A stretch of DNA of 64,000 nt from positions 29,483-93,482 of the forward strand of contig JBIKIQ010000013.1 in the NCBI GenBank assembly GCA_044361535.1, given 5' to 3'. The first letter of the stretch is position 1. Every line of letters starts with the position of its first letter. This document shows positions 44,715 through 54,741 of this stretch, piece by piece. The notes under the pieces were generated by a model. The model saw nothing but the letters and a program-made list of their open reading frames with translations, was not told the DNA's origin and ran no database searches. The stretch is from UBA952 sp044361535. Lineage in GTDB: Bacteria > Bacteroidota > Bacteroidia > Flavobacteriales_D > Crocinitomicaceae. The position numbers and the translations under genes are program-made.

Positions 44715-45314
44715 ATGGCTTTTGAACTTCCAAATCTTGCGTACTCATACAACGCATTAGAACCTCACATTGATGCCAGAACAATGGAAATACACCATTC
44801 GAAGCATCATCAAGCTTACATTACAAATCTGAATAACGCAATTGCTGGAACAGAATTAGAAGGAATGTCTATTGAAGAAATTCTGAAAAATTGTATGGAA
44901 AAGCCAGCTGTTAGAAATAATGGTGGGGGATTTTGGAATCACAATTTATTTTGGGAAGTAATGGGGCCGAACAAAGGAGGACAACCTTCAGGTGCTTTGG
45001 CCGAAGACATTAATGCTACTTTTGGTTCATTTGATGCATTCAAAGAAAAATTTGGACAAGCAGGAATCACCCGATTTGGATCAGGTTGGGCTTGGTTGTG
45101 TGTTACTGATGGCAAATTAGAAATTTGCTCAACTCCTAATCAAGATAATCCATTGATGGGCGAAGGGTGCTCAGGAACACCAATTCTTTGTATGGACGTA
45201 TGGGAACATGCGTATTATTTGCATTACCAAAACAGAAGACCGGACTACGTTCAAGCATTTTTCAATGTAATCAACTGGGATGTTGTATCTGAAAAATATT
45301 TAGCTACTAAGTAA
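44715..45314 (+). CDS. sodA: Fe/Mn superoxide dismutase
   Basis: The 199-residue protein has the metal ligands in context: His in IDARTMEIHHSKHHQAY and NHNLFW, and Asp/His in MDVWEHAYYLHYQNRRPDYV. The segment STPNQDNPLMG carries the Gln typical of manganese or cambialistic enzymes. It removes superoxide in the cytoplasm. It is monocistronic, with its own promoter and terminator. Confidence 0.96.
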   Translation: MAFELPNLAYSYNALEPHIDARTMEIHHSKHHQAYITNLNNAIAGTELEGMSIEEILKNCMEKPAVRNNGGGFWNHNLFWEVMGPNKGGQPSGALAEDINATFGSFDAFKEKFGQAGITRFGSGWAWLCVTDGKLEICSTPNQDNPLMGEGCSGTPILCMDVWEHAYYLHYQNRRPDYVQAFFNVINWDVVSEKYLATK

Positions 45315-45336
45315 GCCAAATAGGGATTTAAAAATT

Positions 45337-45364
45337 AAAGCCGACCTTGATGTCGGCTTTTTTT
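45337..45364 (+). terminator. Rho-independent terminator of sodA
   Basis: AAAGCCGAC, loop CTTGAT, GTCGGCTTT and a T-run form a nine-pair stem 23 bp after the stop codon. Confidence 0.92.
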
Positions 45365-45395
45365 ATGAAGTGACTTTGTAGTAATTCGCTTATGA

Positions 45396-46349
45396 TCAAT
45401 TCATTGAATTCATCCCTTGCTTACCTGTTGCAGTGGTGTTTTCCGTTTTGTCTGTTTTAGTTAACGATCCCTTTGCTCCAACATTGTTTAGTTTTACGTA
45501 ATAAATGATATACGGAAACGGTAATCTAGGATCTTTGTGCATATCAAAAGGAATATAGACACGATAGGTTCCACCCTGCTTCAACTTTGGAAAAGCCAGC
45601 GACCAACCTTCATACATTTGTTGTACATTAAATGCAGGTTCTTTCTTTTCGGGAGGCCTGTTAAAACTATTTTCCATGGTATCCCCATATGGAGTAGTTA
45701 AAATAAAGTCAATGGCCACATCAGACGAATCGGTTGGAATAGCTCCATTTCCGTCTTGAATAGTTTCAATTAAAATTTCATTTTCAATTTTTTGGACATT
45801 TTTCTTTACAAGTACAGTATCTAACATGACTTTTGTTAAATCCTCTACTAATTTCTCGTAGAAATTTTTAATCAACAAGGATCTATCTGATTTCGTTAGC
45901 GACAAAGGTTTTTTCTGAATAACGTCCTTAAATCCTAATTTAACAAAGGCCAGATCTAACTTCTGCAATGAACCTGGTTTATTCCAAATTCGCATAAAAT
46001 TTTGAGCATTCATTTTTCCTATGCAATAAGATCCTTCCTTGATGTACCTGTCATTAAGATCCTGCTGACCATTGCCTAAAAAAAGCTGGGCCGTCTTTAT
46101 ACAAGATGAGTCAATCTCAAATTCTGGTTTTAATTCATTTGAAAAGCCCTCTATCATTTTATTCTGATTAAAATCTTCAGGACTTAAATTCGCTTTATTG
46201 AAATACAATTCAGCTTGATTTACCCCAAGCGCGTAGGATAATTTTTCTTTTTCACTTTTAAATTTGATTTTTTCAACCGTCCCTTTGTGATCATCTCCGC
46301 AGGAAACAGCAGTTATCAAAATAACAAGAAAAAATAGGAACTGCTTCAT
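45396..46349 (-). CDS. FKBP-like lipoprotein, diverged
   Basis: The 317-residue protein has a lipobox (LITAVSCGDD, Cys17), an FKBP N-terminal dimerisation-like region (SEKEKLSYALGVNQAELY) and a C-terminal FKBP-like domain. Comparison with the neighbouring FKBP protein shows the same framework (EGWSLAFPKLKQGGTYRVYIPFDM, IIYYVKLNNV), but the core VHYTG...G.KFDSS is largely altered (FILTTPYGDTMENSF). Isomerase activity is doubtful and a chaperone role is possible. It lies 3 bp after the two-domain FKBP gene. Confidence 0.75.
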   Translation of the reverse strand: MKQFLFFLVILITAVSCGDDHKGTVEKIKFKSEKEKLSYALGVNQAELYFNKANLSPEDFNQNKMIEGFSNELKPEFEIDSSCIKTAQLFLGNGQQDLNDRYIKEGSYCIGKMNAQNFMRIWNKPGSLQKLDLAFVKLGFKDVIQKKPLSLTKSDRSLLIKNFYEKLVEDLTKVMLDTVLVKKNVQKIENEILIETIQDGNGAIPTDSSDVAIDFILTTPYGDTMENSFNRPPEKKEPAFNVQQMYEGWSLAFPKLKQGGTYRVYIPFDMHKDPRLPFPYIIYYVKLNNVGAKGSLTKTDKTENTTATGKQGMNSMN

Positions 46350-46352
46350 TAC

Positions 46353-47264
46353 TTATTTTTTAACATCTAGTAATTCTACATCGAAAACCAATGTGCTACC
46401 TGGTTGAATGGGTGGCCCCGGAGGATTTTCACCATAAGCAAGTTCACTAGGTATGTAAAATTTAAACTTAGATCCAACTTTCATCAATTGCAAACCTTCT
46501 GTCCAACCTGGAATTACCTGATTCAATCGAAACTCAGTTGGTTTTCCTCTGTCCACCGAACTATCAAATTTTGTCCCATTAATCAATGTTCCTGTATAAT
46601 GAACTTTAACCATATCAGTTGCTTGAGGCATTTTACCTGATCCTTGTTTTACCACTTCATATTGCAATCCAGATGCAGTCACTTTTACTCCACTTTTCTT
46701 TTTATTTTCCTCTAAAAATTTTAATCCAATTTGTTTTTCGCTCTCTTTAAAACCCAACAATTCAATTTCAAAAATTAGTGTACTCCCTGGTAAAATAGGT
46801 CCGCCTGGCTGTGGATTTTGACCATAGGCTAATTCTGTTGGAATGTAAAATTTATACTTCGAACCAACGCTCATAAGTTGAACACCCTCAGTCCACCCTT
46901 TGATCACTTCGTTTAAGGGAAATTCAACAGGATCTCCTTGATCCAGCGAACTTTCAAATTTTTTCCCATTAATCAAATAACCCGTATAATGAACTTTTAC
47001 TGTGTTTTCAGCCTTGGGCTTGTCCCCACTACCCTCTTTCAAGATTTCGTATTGCAACCCTGAGACTGTAGTAACGATTCCTTTCTTTTGTCTATTTTTT
47101 GCCAAAAAAGCATCACCTTCCGCTTTTTCTTTGGCATAAACTTTTGACACATCTTGAGAATCTGCTGAATTCATCTTATCATAATTTTGCACCTCTTCTG
47201 GTTCACCGGAAGAACAAGCTGATAGCAAAAGAATAAAGGAAAAGAAATAAATAGCTTTTTTCAT
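46353..47264 (-). CDS. lipoprotein with two FKBP-type peptidyl-prolyl isomerase domains
   Basis: The 303-residue protein has a lipobox (ILLLSACSSG, Cys17) and two FKBP domains at about 65-172 and 193-302. Each has VKVHYTG.LINGKKFESS or a close version, EF.LN.VI.GWTEG.QLM.VGSK(Y/F)KFYIP.ELAYG and a closing FE/DVELL. It would catalyse proline isomerisation during folding of envelope proteins. It is cotranscribed with a diverged FKBP-like lipoprotein. Confidence 0.93.
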   Translation of the reverse strand: MKKAIYFFSFILLLSACSSGEPEEVQNYDKMNSADSQDVSKVYAKEKAEGDAFLAKNRQKKGIVTTVSGLQYEILKEGSGDKPKAENTVKVHYTGYLINGKKFESSLDQGDPVEFPLNEVIKGWTEGVQLMSVGSKYKFYIPTELAYGQNPQPGGPILPGSTLIFEIELLGFKESEKQIGLKFLEENKKKSGVKVTASGLQYEVVKQGSGKMPQATDMVKVHYTGTLINGTKFDSSVDRGKPTEFRLNQVIPGWTEGLQLMKVGSKFKFYIPSELAYGENPPGPPIQPGSTLVFDVELLDVKK

Positions 47265-47387
47265 TTGTCGTATTTTATCACAAAATTAGCTATTATTATT
47301 TCTGTTTGACGAGATTTGAGACGAACAATTAACAACCTTTAAAGGATAACTTGTTATAGAAACCCAAAAACAAGGCTGTTTACCGAA

Positions 47388-47395
47388 TAATTTTG
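47388..47395 (+). promoter_or_regulatory. -7 element of the lpxD-like gene
   Basis: TAATTTTG matches TAnnTTTG, 16 bp before the ATG at 47412. Confidence 0.5.
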
Positions 47396-47411
47396 TTACA
47401 ATAGTTCAGTT

Positions 47412-48341
47412 ATGAAATTACCAAGAGAATTTACCTTATCAGAGATTAGTGATCTGATTTCCTGCACCTACATTGGAAACCCAGAACATAAAATAACTGG
47501 CATTAATGAGATTCATATGGTTGAGAACGGAGACATTGTGTTTGTTGATCATCCAAAATACTATGATAAAGCATTAAATTCTGCAGCAACAACAATAATT
47601 ATTAATAAGGAAGTGGATTGTCCCGATGGAAAAGCACTTATCCTATCACAAGCTCCTTTTGATGCATTTAATCAATTGACGCATTATTTCATGCCCGAAA
47701 AGGATCCGTATAAACCCCAAGATCAACATATACACCCAACTTCTATTGTTTTCCCAAATGTGTTTATTGGCTCTAACGTTACGATTGGTGAATATTGTAA
47801 AATAATGGCCGGGGCGGTAATTGGAGACAATACAATCATTGAAAATAATGTGATTATCGGGCCAAATACGGTTCTTGGTCATTCCGCTTTCTACTATAAA
47901 AAAAAGGAAACGGGTTATGATAGAATGCATACCTGTGGAGGAGTACATATTGAATCGGAAGTTGAAATTGGTGCCTTGTGCACAATTGACGCCGGTGTAA
48001 CTGGGATGACACGAATAGGAAAAGGTACAAAGATTGACAATCAAGTTCACGTTGGGCATGACACGCAAGTTGGTGAACATTGCTTAATGGCTTCAGGAGT
48101 AGGGATAGCTGGCTGTGTAATTATAAAAAACCATGTTACTTTATGGGGACAAGTGGGTTGTGCGAGCAATGTGACTATTGAAAATAATGTCACGGTATAT
48201 GCTCAATCTGGAATTGGAAAAAATCTTTTAGAAGGAAAAACCTATTTTGGAAGTCCTTGCGAAGAGGCAAAAGATAAATTTCGTGAGATAATTGCCTTGA
48301 AAAAACTTCCAAGTATTTTAGACAAGCTAACCAATGGTTGA
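47412..48341 (+). CDS. lpxD: LpxD-like UDP-glucosamine N-acyltransferase
   Basis: The 309-residue protein has an N-terminal uridine-binding-type domain (EIHMVENGDIVFVDHPKYY) and a left-handed parallel beta helix of hexapeptide repeats from about residue 105 (IHPTSIVFPNVFIGSNVTIGEYCKIMAGAVIGD). Catalytic-type His residues are in NQVHVGHDTQVGEHC. LpxD adds the N-linked acyl chain during lipid A synthesis. Bacteroidota often have a second LpxD-like protein, and this could be it, since no other lipid A gene is nearby. It overlaps the next gene by 8 bp. Confidence 0.85.
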   Translation: MKLPREFTLSEISDLISCTYIGNPEHKITGINEIHMVENGDIVFVDHPKYYDKALNSAATTIIINKEVDCPDGKALILSQAPFDAFNQLTHYFMPEKDPYKPQDQHIHPTSIVFPNVFIGSNVTIGEYCKIMAGAVIGDNTIIENNVIIGPNTVLGHSAFYYKKKETGYDRMHTCGGVHIESEVEIGALCTIDAGVTGMTRIGKGTKIDNQVHVGHDTQVGEHCLMASGVGIAGCVIIKNHVTLWGQVGCASNVTIENNVTVYAQSGIGKNLLEGKTYFGSPCEEAKDKFREIIALKKLPSILDKLTNG

Positions 48342-49563
48342 GAAAAAAATTCAATTATTAGAACAACAAAATCACCTGAAAGAAATTCAGCTAAATTCCT
48401 TACTGGAAATCACAAAAGCAATTAATGAAAACGGCCCTGTAGACCAGCTCATTCGAATATTTACATTTATCCTAAAGGAGCAACTTGGGTTTAGTAAAAT
48501 TGTCTTTATTCAACGTCAAGAATCGTGGAATACAATAATAAAACAAGGCATTAAAGGGAAAATTGTATTGGACGACTTTACAAAATTACTACTTCGCTTT
48601 CGAGAAATTACCATGTTGGCATCTTCGAATTCGGAATTATTAAATGAATTTCAAGCTGTAATTCCCGTGGTACATGAAGAAAAACCCTTATCCTACCTTT
48701 TAATTTCAAAAACAGCAAATTCTACGGTATCGAATCCTGATTCTCTTAATCTTACCTTTGTACAAACCATAACAAACATCATTTCTGTTGCTATTGAAAA
48801 TAAATCGTTAGCTAAAAAAAGTCTCGTTCAGGAACGAATAAATAAAGAGTTGGAAGTGGCTCGAGAAATGCAAAAGTTGCTTTTCCCAACGGAATTACCG
48901 TCTAATAAAAAACTAGATATATCAGCTCGATATATTCCCCGTCATGCTATTGGGGGTGACTACTACGATTTTATCCCATTGGGTGATGAAGAATATATAA
49001 TGTGCATAGCCGATGTTTCTGGAAAAGGGATTTCAGCAGCATTATTAATGGCAAATTTTCAGGCAACTATTCGCACCGTTTTAAAATATCAGAACTTTGA
49101 ATTGCCTTTCCTCATGGAAGAGTTGAACAAGAAAGTTGTTCGTGCAACTCATGGAGAAAAGTTCATCACCTTTTTTATTGCTCACTACAATGGTTTCACG
49201 CATGAATTAAAATATGTCAATGCTGGGCACAATCATCCTGTTTTATATCAAAACAAAGAAATTGTCATGCTTGAAAGCGGATGTACGGGACTTGGTATGC
49301 TTGATGAACTTCCCTCAGTTAAGGTTGGACAATTAACCATTACCCCAAATTCAAGCTTAGTGTTATACACTGATGGCATTGTTGAATTGGAAAATGAAGA
49401 GGAAGAACAATATGGAATTGAACGTTTAATTAAAAATGTTGAGTTGTATTCTAATTTAGCTATGGAGGATATGAATTCCATTATTTTCTCCAAACTTGAG
49501 GAATGGAAAGGAAAACAAAAATACGATGACGATACGGCGATTTTTAGTTGTAAGTTTTTCTAA
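48334..49563 (+). CDS. GAF-SpoIIE/PP2C-type serine phosphatase
   Basis: The 409-residue protein has an N-terminal GAF-like sensory domain (about 10-165), a short helix (VQERINKELEVAREMQKLLFP) and a PP2C-type SpoIIE domain with GGDYYDFIPLGDEEYIMCIADVSGKGISAALLM, NAGHNHPVLY, YTDGIVELENEEEEQYG and DDDTAIF. Such enzymes reverse serine phosphorylation of anti-sigma antagonists or act as signalling phosphatases. The 8-bp overlap with the lpxD-like gene suggests coupling. No partner is encoded nearby. Confidence 0.92.
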   Translation: MVEKKIQLLEQQNHLKEIQLNSLLEITKAINENGPVDQLIRIFTFILKEQLGFSKIVFIQRQESWNTIIKQGIKGKIVLDDFTKLLLRFREITMLASSNSELLNEFQAVIPVVHEEKPLSYLLISKTANSTVSNPDSLNLTFVQTITNIISVAIENKSLAKKSLVQERINKELEVAREMQKLLFPTELPSNKKLDISARYIPRHAIGGDYYDFIPLGDEEYIMCIADVSGKGISAALLMANFQATIRTVLKYQNFELPFLMEELNKKVVRATHGEKFITFFIAHYNGFTHELKYVNAGHNHPVLYQNKEIVMLESGCTGLGMLDELPSVKVGQLTITPNSSLVLYTDGIVELENEEEEQYGIERLIKNVELYSNLAMEDMNSIIFSKLEEWKGKQKYDDDTAIFSCKFF

Positions 49564-52500
49564 TTAACGAATTAGGTACATCTTTCCTAACTCCTTATTA
49601 AAATAGGCATCTGCACCCGACTCCAGGCGTTTGATATCTTCCCCATTAATTTTTGCTTTTACTCGGTATAAGTATACACCATTGGCCAATAAATCACCAA
49701 ACTCATCCCTGCCATCCCAAGCAAATTCAGAAATGTTTCTTCCAATCGACATTGGACCAAATTCTACTTCATCAATTTCTCGGACTACTTTTCCAGTGAC
49801 GGTCATTATTTGAATTTGAAAATCATCCGGCACATAGTCACCTGTCAAGGTAAAAACAAAACGAGTGCTTGTAGAGAATGGATTAGGATAGTTCATTATT
49901 TGAGTAATCATAGATTCGTGAATAACCTCAAAGTCAATTTTATACTCCAAATCTCCCGATAAATTACCTGATTTATCACTGCCTTGAACCAACAGGTTAT
50001 ACATCCCTGATTTTTCAAAATAGGTAGGGAAATTAATTTTAAAACGTTTGTTTTGACTATTTGCAGGAATCCATTCCATGACAGTATTTCCATTAGCATC
50101 CATAAATGGAACTCTTTTCTGAATACCATCAGGATCTGTAATATAGACACCGAATAAGGAGGTATCAGCATCAGTATCCATAATAAGAAATGGATTTTCA
50201 TCTTTCAATGAAATTAAAATCTCAGTGGTTGGAGAAACAATATCTTCATTCAAAATGTGGCGGCCATTGAAAGTAACATCTAATAATGGATTTATAAATT
50301 CTTCGACAACGGTAAATGGAAATTGAAGAATATTATTGAGATGAGACAATTCGGGTTGATCTAACTCAGTTAACTGTTGATCGATGTAAGGATTAACCTC
50401 CATACAGAACCAGTTATTTCCTACCAAGTCTTTTGTATCAAAAGAAACGGTGTCTTTTAAGGTTGAGGAAACTAATAATGAATCTTGTCTCGGATAATTG
50501 AGATAGTGTTTCACTTGATTTTGATCAATGATGTAATACTTCACAAGTAAAGAATCCATAGGTAAACTACTTATATTCTTTATATCTACAGCGAACTTGC
50601 CAATTTGACCTTCTTGCAGTGTATCATTTTGCGGTTGTAACACATATCCATTTGATGCATCAATTGCTGCTTCAGGAACACCATCAAATAACACTTGCCA
50701 GTATTTTAATTGAGAAGGAGTGAAGGACGTTGTATCAGAATACTTGGCAACAACTTTTATGTATGTCACGGTATCAGCACTAACAAGGTTACTTAAGTTT
50801 ATAAGTGAATCACCGGATAAAAAAGTCGTATCTATTGAACTTTTATAATTGCCCAGTGCGTCAAATAATTGAATTTCAAGGTTGGTGTCATCTCCTGATG
50901 GTTGCTCTGAAGAGGCGTGTTTCCAAAAAATTGAATTCCATTGTGAGGATGGTCCAATTAATGGTGATGATTCTCTACCAAGAAACTGAATACCAGTAAT
51001 TATTGTATCCAATACAATGTCCTCATTTCCTTGTGTGAAAATTTCTACAACAAAACTTGGATCTCCTTTACGTGTTAAAAAGATCATCGGTTTATTCGGT
51101 CTTCCAGGAACTATTTGTGTTGAACCTAAATTTTGAAATGTTGTGTAAAGTGTCGGGTCTATTACATTCCACCAATCATAACGCGTTGCAATTGGTGTGT
51201 AAACAAGAATGTAATCACCATTAGGAACTTCATTTTCAACTAAATTTTGAAAATTATTGATTTGTTGAAGTGAATTTTGCCCAAACGTAAAATAGTTCAT
51301 TGATCGATTAAAACATAATGAATTATTATCATTTAAATTACCAAAATTATTCTGTGGATTCAATACGGTTCCATTTGGAAGAGTATACCTTGTACCCCAA
51401 GCTTTTAAAGTGGATTGATCAATTACAGCTACGTGAAAATTTGGATTTATCCAGTCACAAAAGGCATAGTCTTGTTGAACACCATTTAATGTCCATTCGT
51501 TGTCCAAATAACCTGGAGATTGTGTTGTTGTTTTTGCCAAACATGTTATTTGAGCTTCATTTGGTTGAAAATTACGCAACTCTGTTTGACTACTTAAATT
51601 AATACCACTAAACGAATTAGATACAAATTGGTCATAATCAGCTTGCCCCCATCCTGATTTGTTTATAATAAATTGAAATGACCGTTTCTTCCATTTTAAC
51701 GTAGGCTCAACCAAAGCAACCCTCCAATAATATACGGAGCTATCCGACAAAACTAACGTTGATATTTGGTTGTTTGATTTTAATTTCCAATCGGATGGAT
51801 TGACTTGCTTTAGTCCACCCAAGCCAGATTTTTCCGCATATCGAGCAAACGGACTATTAAAAGTTACATTTGTATCTATTTCAAAACGATAGGTACTAAG
51901 AGGAGCCAAAGGATTTATTGTAGAACCGAAAAGAGTTATGCTATCATCAGGCACAACCGCAAAATCAGTAGGCAAAATTGGTTCAATTCCATCTACGTCG
52001 ATAAAAAAGTTTTTGGTAATTTGATTATTAAAGAGATCGTCATCTTGCTCATCGTGCTGGTTCGGTATATCAACTCGAATAGTAAACTTGTTTAATCCTA
52101 TTCCAATTGAAGGCTGAAAAGGAATTTTAAAATCAATTTTCTTTTCATAATCTAGCCCTGAAAAACTTACTACATACACAGAATCAGAAAATGAATTCGG
52201 AAAATCGCGGGTTACATCAACAACTATAGTATCTGTAATTGATTTACCCAAGTTTCGAATCGTGATAGATACATCCAAGGAATCTGTTGCATAACTAATA
52301 AAACTCGGTCCAAAACTCACCCTTGAATCTGTTAATTCAATTTCTGGTTTGTTGTGATAATTTAGTCTCAACATGGGATCTCCATTCAACGTCATCTGAC
52401 AAAATGTTGCCTCAGTGAGTAAAGAGCTTGACGTAGAAAGAACAGAATCAATGCTATTTTTTATGTGTTCTGCAATGGTACCTCCATAATTATGCAAACT

Positions 52501-54741
52501 AAACTGCTTGTAGAAGTTAGAAGAATATTGATTGAGTGAAGTTGTAAAACCATAGTTAATTGTACCGATATAGGCTATTACTCCCGCATTGGGAATGAGA
52601 ACAAAGGATTGAGAATTAGAGGATGTATTGTGGAAAATATTTCCGTTGTAACACGAATTCGCCAAGAGTATTGGATATTTCCCCTGATTCTCCCAATTTT
52701 GAGGCTCATCTATATTCACATCGAATCCTGATTCAGATGTTGTAAAATGGCCGAAGAAGTTCATTAAACTCACTCCATCTGAAATCCGTTCCTTAACTAC
52801 TTCCAGTTCCGCCGGTGAAATTGGATCATTATTATCTTTAGCAACCAATGTAGCCTTACCTGCAAAATAATTCGCTTCGGCAAATTCAGCCATACCATTT
52901 AAATAATTTTTGAACAAAACTTGTTCACCAGATGTAGTACCTCCCGAAAAATGTAATATCTGTTTTTGCCAATCTTTAGTAGCCGTTGAATACGAAGATT
53001 GTTGATCTTGCTGCTGCTCGTATTCAATGACTTTTGTTAAATACGTTTGTAACTCATCTTCGGTTTGAACTGAAATTCTTCCTGTTGGGATAATTGGAGT
53101 GTATTTATCGTAATTTTCAAGATTAGAAGTAATGCATTGATCACACGAAGGTTGACCAAATGATGGAATTAAATTATTTTGATAGGCAGAAGCATTTGTC
53201 CGTGATCCTGGACCTATATTTGTAGTTGACGTTATATTTGCCTCTCTAATTCCTTTTCCCACAAGAAATAAACCAACTGGTTTTTGTGTAGAATTCTCAA
53301 ACATATAATGCGCAAATCTCCTGACACCATTAATATGTTTAGGTATTCCACCTCCAAATTGCTGATACAATTCTTCTATTTGTGCAAGTACTACGTTGTA
53401 GGAACCGCCTGCTGGTGAACTTCGATATGAGGCATATTCAATCGCCTTATTACGCAGTTTAGCTGGAAAAACGAAAAGTAATGCACTTTCTGTATTTACA
53501 ATTGATCCGTAATTAACAAATGTTCCTGAAGTGTTTACTGGTTTTATTTGATTTACTGTTATTATTGCACTAAAATCCTGGATAAAAACGGTTTGATTAG
53601 CACCTGTGGGATCATTAGGAATCAAGCATTGCCATTGTCCTCCAGATTGAATCATTGGGATTTTGTGAATTTGCGAACCCATCGAAAAAGCAACCGGATT
53701 TGTAACGTTTAAACTGGAAATGTTTAAACGAATTTTTGGTGATGAACTTGAATTAATTACTGAAAATGTTGCATTTGTTGCATTGCTAAAATTTGGGATT
53801 CTTGGGTATTTAAACGACCAATAATTAATGGATTGAAAGTCCGTGGGTACACCTAAATCATTAATCAAAGAAACTTTAAAATTTGAATTTCCGCTCGCAG
53901 GAAGTACAGATACAGGAAAAGATTTATTTACATAAACACTTTTGTATCCAGAGAAAATGGAATCAAATAAAACGAAATTTGACAAGCCAATCGTATGACG
54001 TGTATGGTGATTACCCAATCCGGAACCAAAAAAAGCATTTGACGTGCCTACAACAACTGCCGAATAGGAAACTTCAGGGGCACCCAATCCTTGAAAAATA
54101 TTATCAAGTTGTGTTGATCCAAAATCCCATAATTGAGGAGTTGTACTTACCCCATTGATAGGTGTTTTCCCCCACCCTTCTCCCTGCACATAAAACGAAC
54201 TTGAAGCATCGGAACTTTTTTCTCCTTCGTTATACTTTTCGTTATACCAAGCAGACTTTTCAAAGAGGACAAAGCTTGCAGGTGTATGCAATGAAACATT
54301 AACATCCGTCTGATTCTGAACCCTTTTGTTGGTTGTTAAATTATTCCACGTGAAAAAATACTGTATAGTATCGTTGTACAAGCTATACTTTGGATTCCCT
54401 AACCAAGATGGATCATCATATAATGTTGAATCTAACCAACTATCATTGCGTTCAGCATAAAAAAGTATGTAATCACCACTATTGAGTGTATTATCTCCCC
54501 CATCTTCAATATATAGAGCAACTTCTTTTTCCCTTCCAATAACTTGAATATTCGCTGATTGAAACGTATTTAAAGGAATTCCAGCAGATTGAAGAGTTGA
54601 AAAATCCAGTTTGTAAATTCCTGATTGAACAATAGGAAATGAATAGTATTTTTGATTGTAATTTATCCATTCATTTCCAAAATTTTGCGCTTGAAATGCA
54701 AAGAGATTGAAAAGAAAAAAACAAACTAAAATATTCCTCAT
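49564..54741 (-). CDS. gingipain-type (C25) cysteine peptidase, PorU2-like type IX sortase
   Basis: The 1725-residue protein has a signal peptide and an N-terminal beta region. Its C25 caspase-like domain contains the catalytic His in LMNFFGHFTTSESGF (about residue 660) and Cys in ILLANSCYNGN (about 697). Long beta-sandwich regions (CARDB-like) follow, then a C-terminal FlgD/sorting-like domain (MNYPNPFSTSTRFVFTLTG ... ANGVYLYRVKAK). PorU removes sorting domains and attaches cargo to the surface; this longer version paired with PorV is of the PorU2 type. The gene overlaps porV by 4 bp and abuts the PP2C gene. Confidence 0.85.
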   Translation of the reverse strand: MRNILVCFFLFNLFAFQAQNFGNEWINYNQKYYSFPIVQSGIYKLDFSTLQSAGIPLNTFQSANIQVIGREKEVALYIEDGGDNTLNSGDYILFYAERNDSWLDSTLYDDPSWLGNPKYSLYNDTIQYFFTWNNLTTNKRVQNQTDVNVSLHTPASFVLFEKSAWYNEKYNEGEKSSDASSSFYVQGEGWGKTPINGVSTTPQLWDFGSTQLDNIFQGLGAPEVSYSAVVVGTSNAFFGSGLGNHHTRHTIGLSNFVLFDSIFSGYKSVYVNKSFPVSVLPASGNSNFKVSLINDLGVPTDFQSINYWSFKYPRIPNFSNATNATFSVINSSSSPKIRLNISSLNVTNPVAFSMGSQIHKIPMIQSGGQWQCLIPNDPTGANQTVFIQDFSAIITVNQIKPVNTSGTFVNYGSIVNTESALLFVFPAKLRNKAIEYASYRSSPAGGSYNVVLAQIEELYQQFGGGIPKHINGVRRFAHYMFENSTQKPVGLFLVGKGIREANITSTTNIGPGSRTNASAYQNNLIPSFGQPSCDQCITSNLENYDKYTPIIPTGRISVQTEDELQTYLTKVIEYEQQQDQQSSYSTATKDWQKQILHFSGGTTSGEQVLFKNYLNGMAEFAEANYFAGKATLVAKDNNDPISPAELEVVKERISDGVSLMNFFGHFTTSESGFDVNIDEPQNWENQGKYPILLANSCYNGNIFHNTSSNSQSFVLIPNAGVIAYIGTINYGFTTSLNQYSSNFYKQFSLHNYGGTIAEHIKNSIDSVLSTSSSLLTEATFCQMTLNGDPMLRLNYHNKPEIELTDSRVSFGPSFISYATDSLDVSITIRNLGKSITDTIVVDVTRDFPNSFSDSVYVVSFSGLDYEKKIDFKIPFQPSIGIGLNKFTIRVDIPNQHDEQDDDLFNNQITKNFFIDVDGIEPILPTDFAVVPDDSITLFGSTINPLAPLSTYRFEIDTNVTFNSPFARYAEKSGLGGLKQVNPSDWKLKSNNQISTLVLSDSSVYYWRVALVEPTLKWKKRSFQFIINKSGWGQADYDQFVSNSFSGINLSSQTELRNFQPNEAQITCLAKTTTQSPGYLDNEWTLNGVQQDYAFCDWINPNFHVAVIDQSTLKAWGTRYTLPNGTVLNPQNNFGNLNDNNSLCFNRSMNYFTFGQNSLQQINNFQNLVENEVPNGDYILVYTPIATRYDWWNVIDPTLYTTFQNLGSTQIVPGRPNKPMIFLTRKGDPSFVVEIFTQGNEDIVLDTIITGIQFLGRESSPLIGPSSQWNSIFWKHASSEQPSGDDTNLEIQLFDALGNYKSSIDTTFLSGDSLINLSNLVSADTVTYIKVVAKYSDTTSFTPSQLKYWQVLFDGVPEAAIDASNGYVLQPQNDTLQEGQIGKFAVDIKNISSLPMDSLLVKYYIIDQNQVKHYLNYPRQDSLLVSSTLKDTVSFDTKDLVGNNWFCMEVNPYIDQQLTELDQPELSHLNNILQFPFTVVEEFINPLLDVTFNGRHILNEDIVSPTTEILISLKDENPFLIMDTDADTSLFGVYITDPDGIQKRVPFMDANGNTVMEWIPANSQNKRFKINFPTYFEKSGMYNLLVQGSDKSGNLSGDLEYKIDFEVIHESMITQIMNYPNPFSTSTRFVFTLTGDYVPDDFQIQIMTVTGKVVREIDEVEFGPMSIGRNISEFAWDGRDEFGDLLANGVYLYRVKAKINGEDIKRLESGADAYFNKELGKMYLIR

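Noticed and set aside
47646..48080. 144-codon minus-strand ORF opposite the lpxD-like gene
   Set aside because: It is an antisense shadow; the hexapeptide repeat coding on the plus strand produces a regular open frame on the other strand.
50805..54158. Several 60-95-codon plus-strand ORFs inside the PorU2-like gene
   Set aside because: They are antisense shadows of a long well-supported gene and lack recognisable motifs or promoters.
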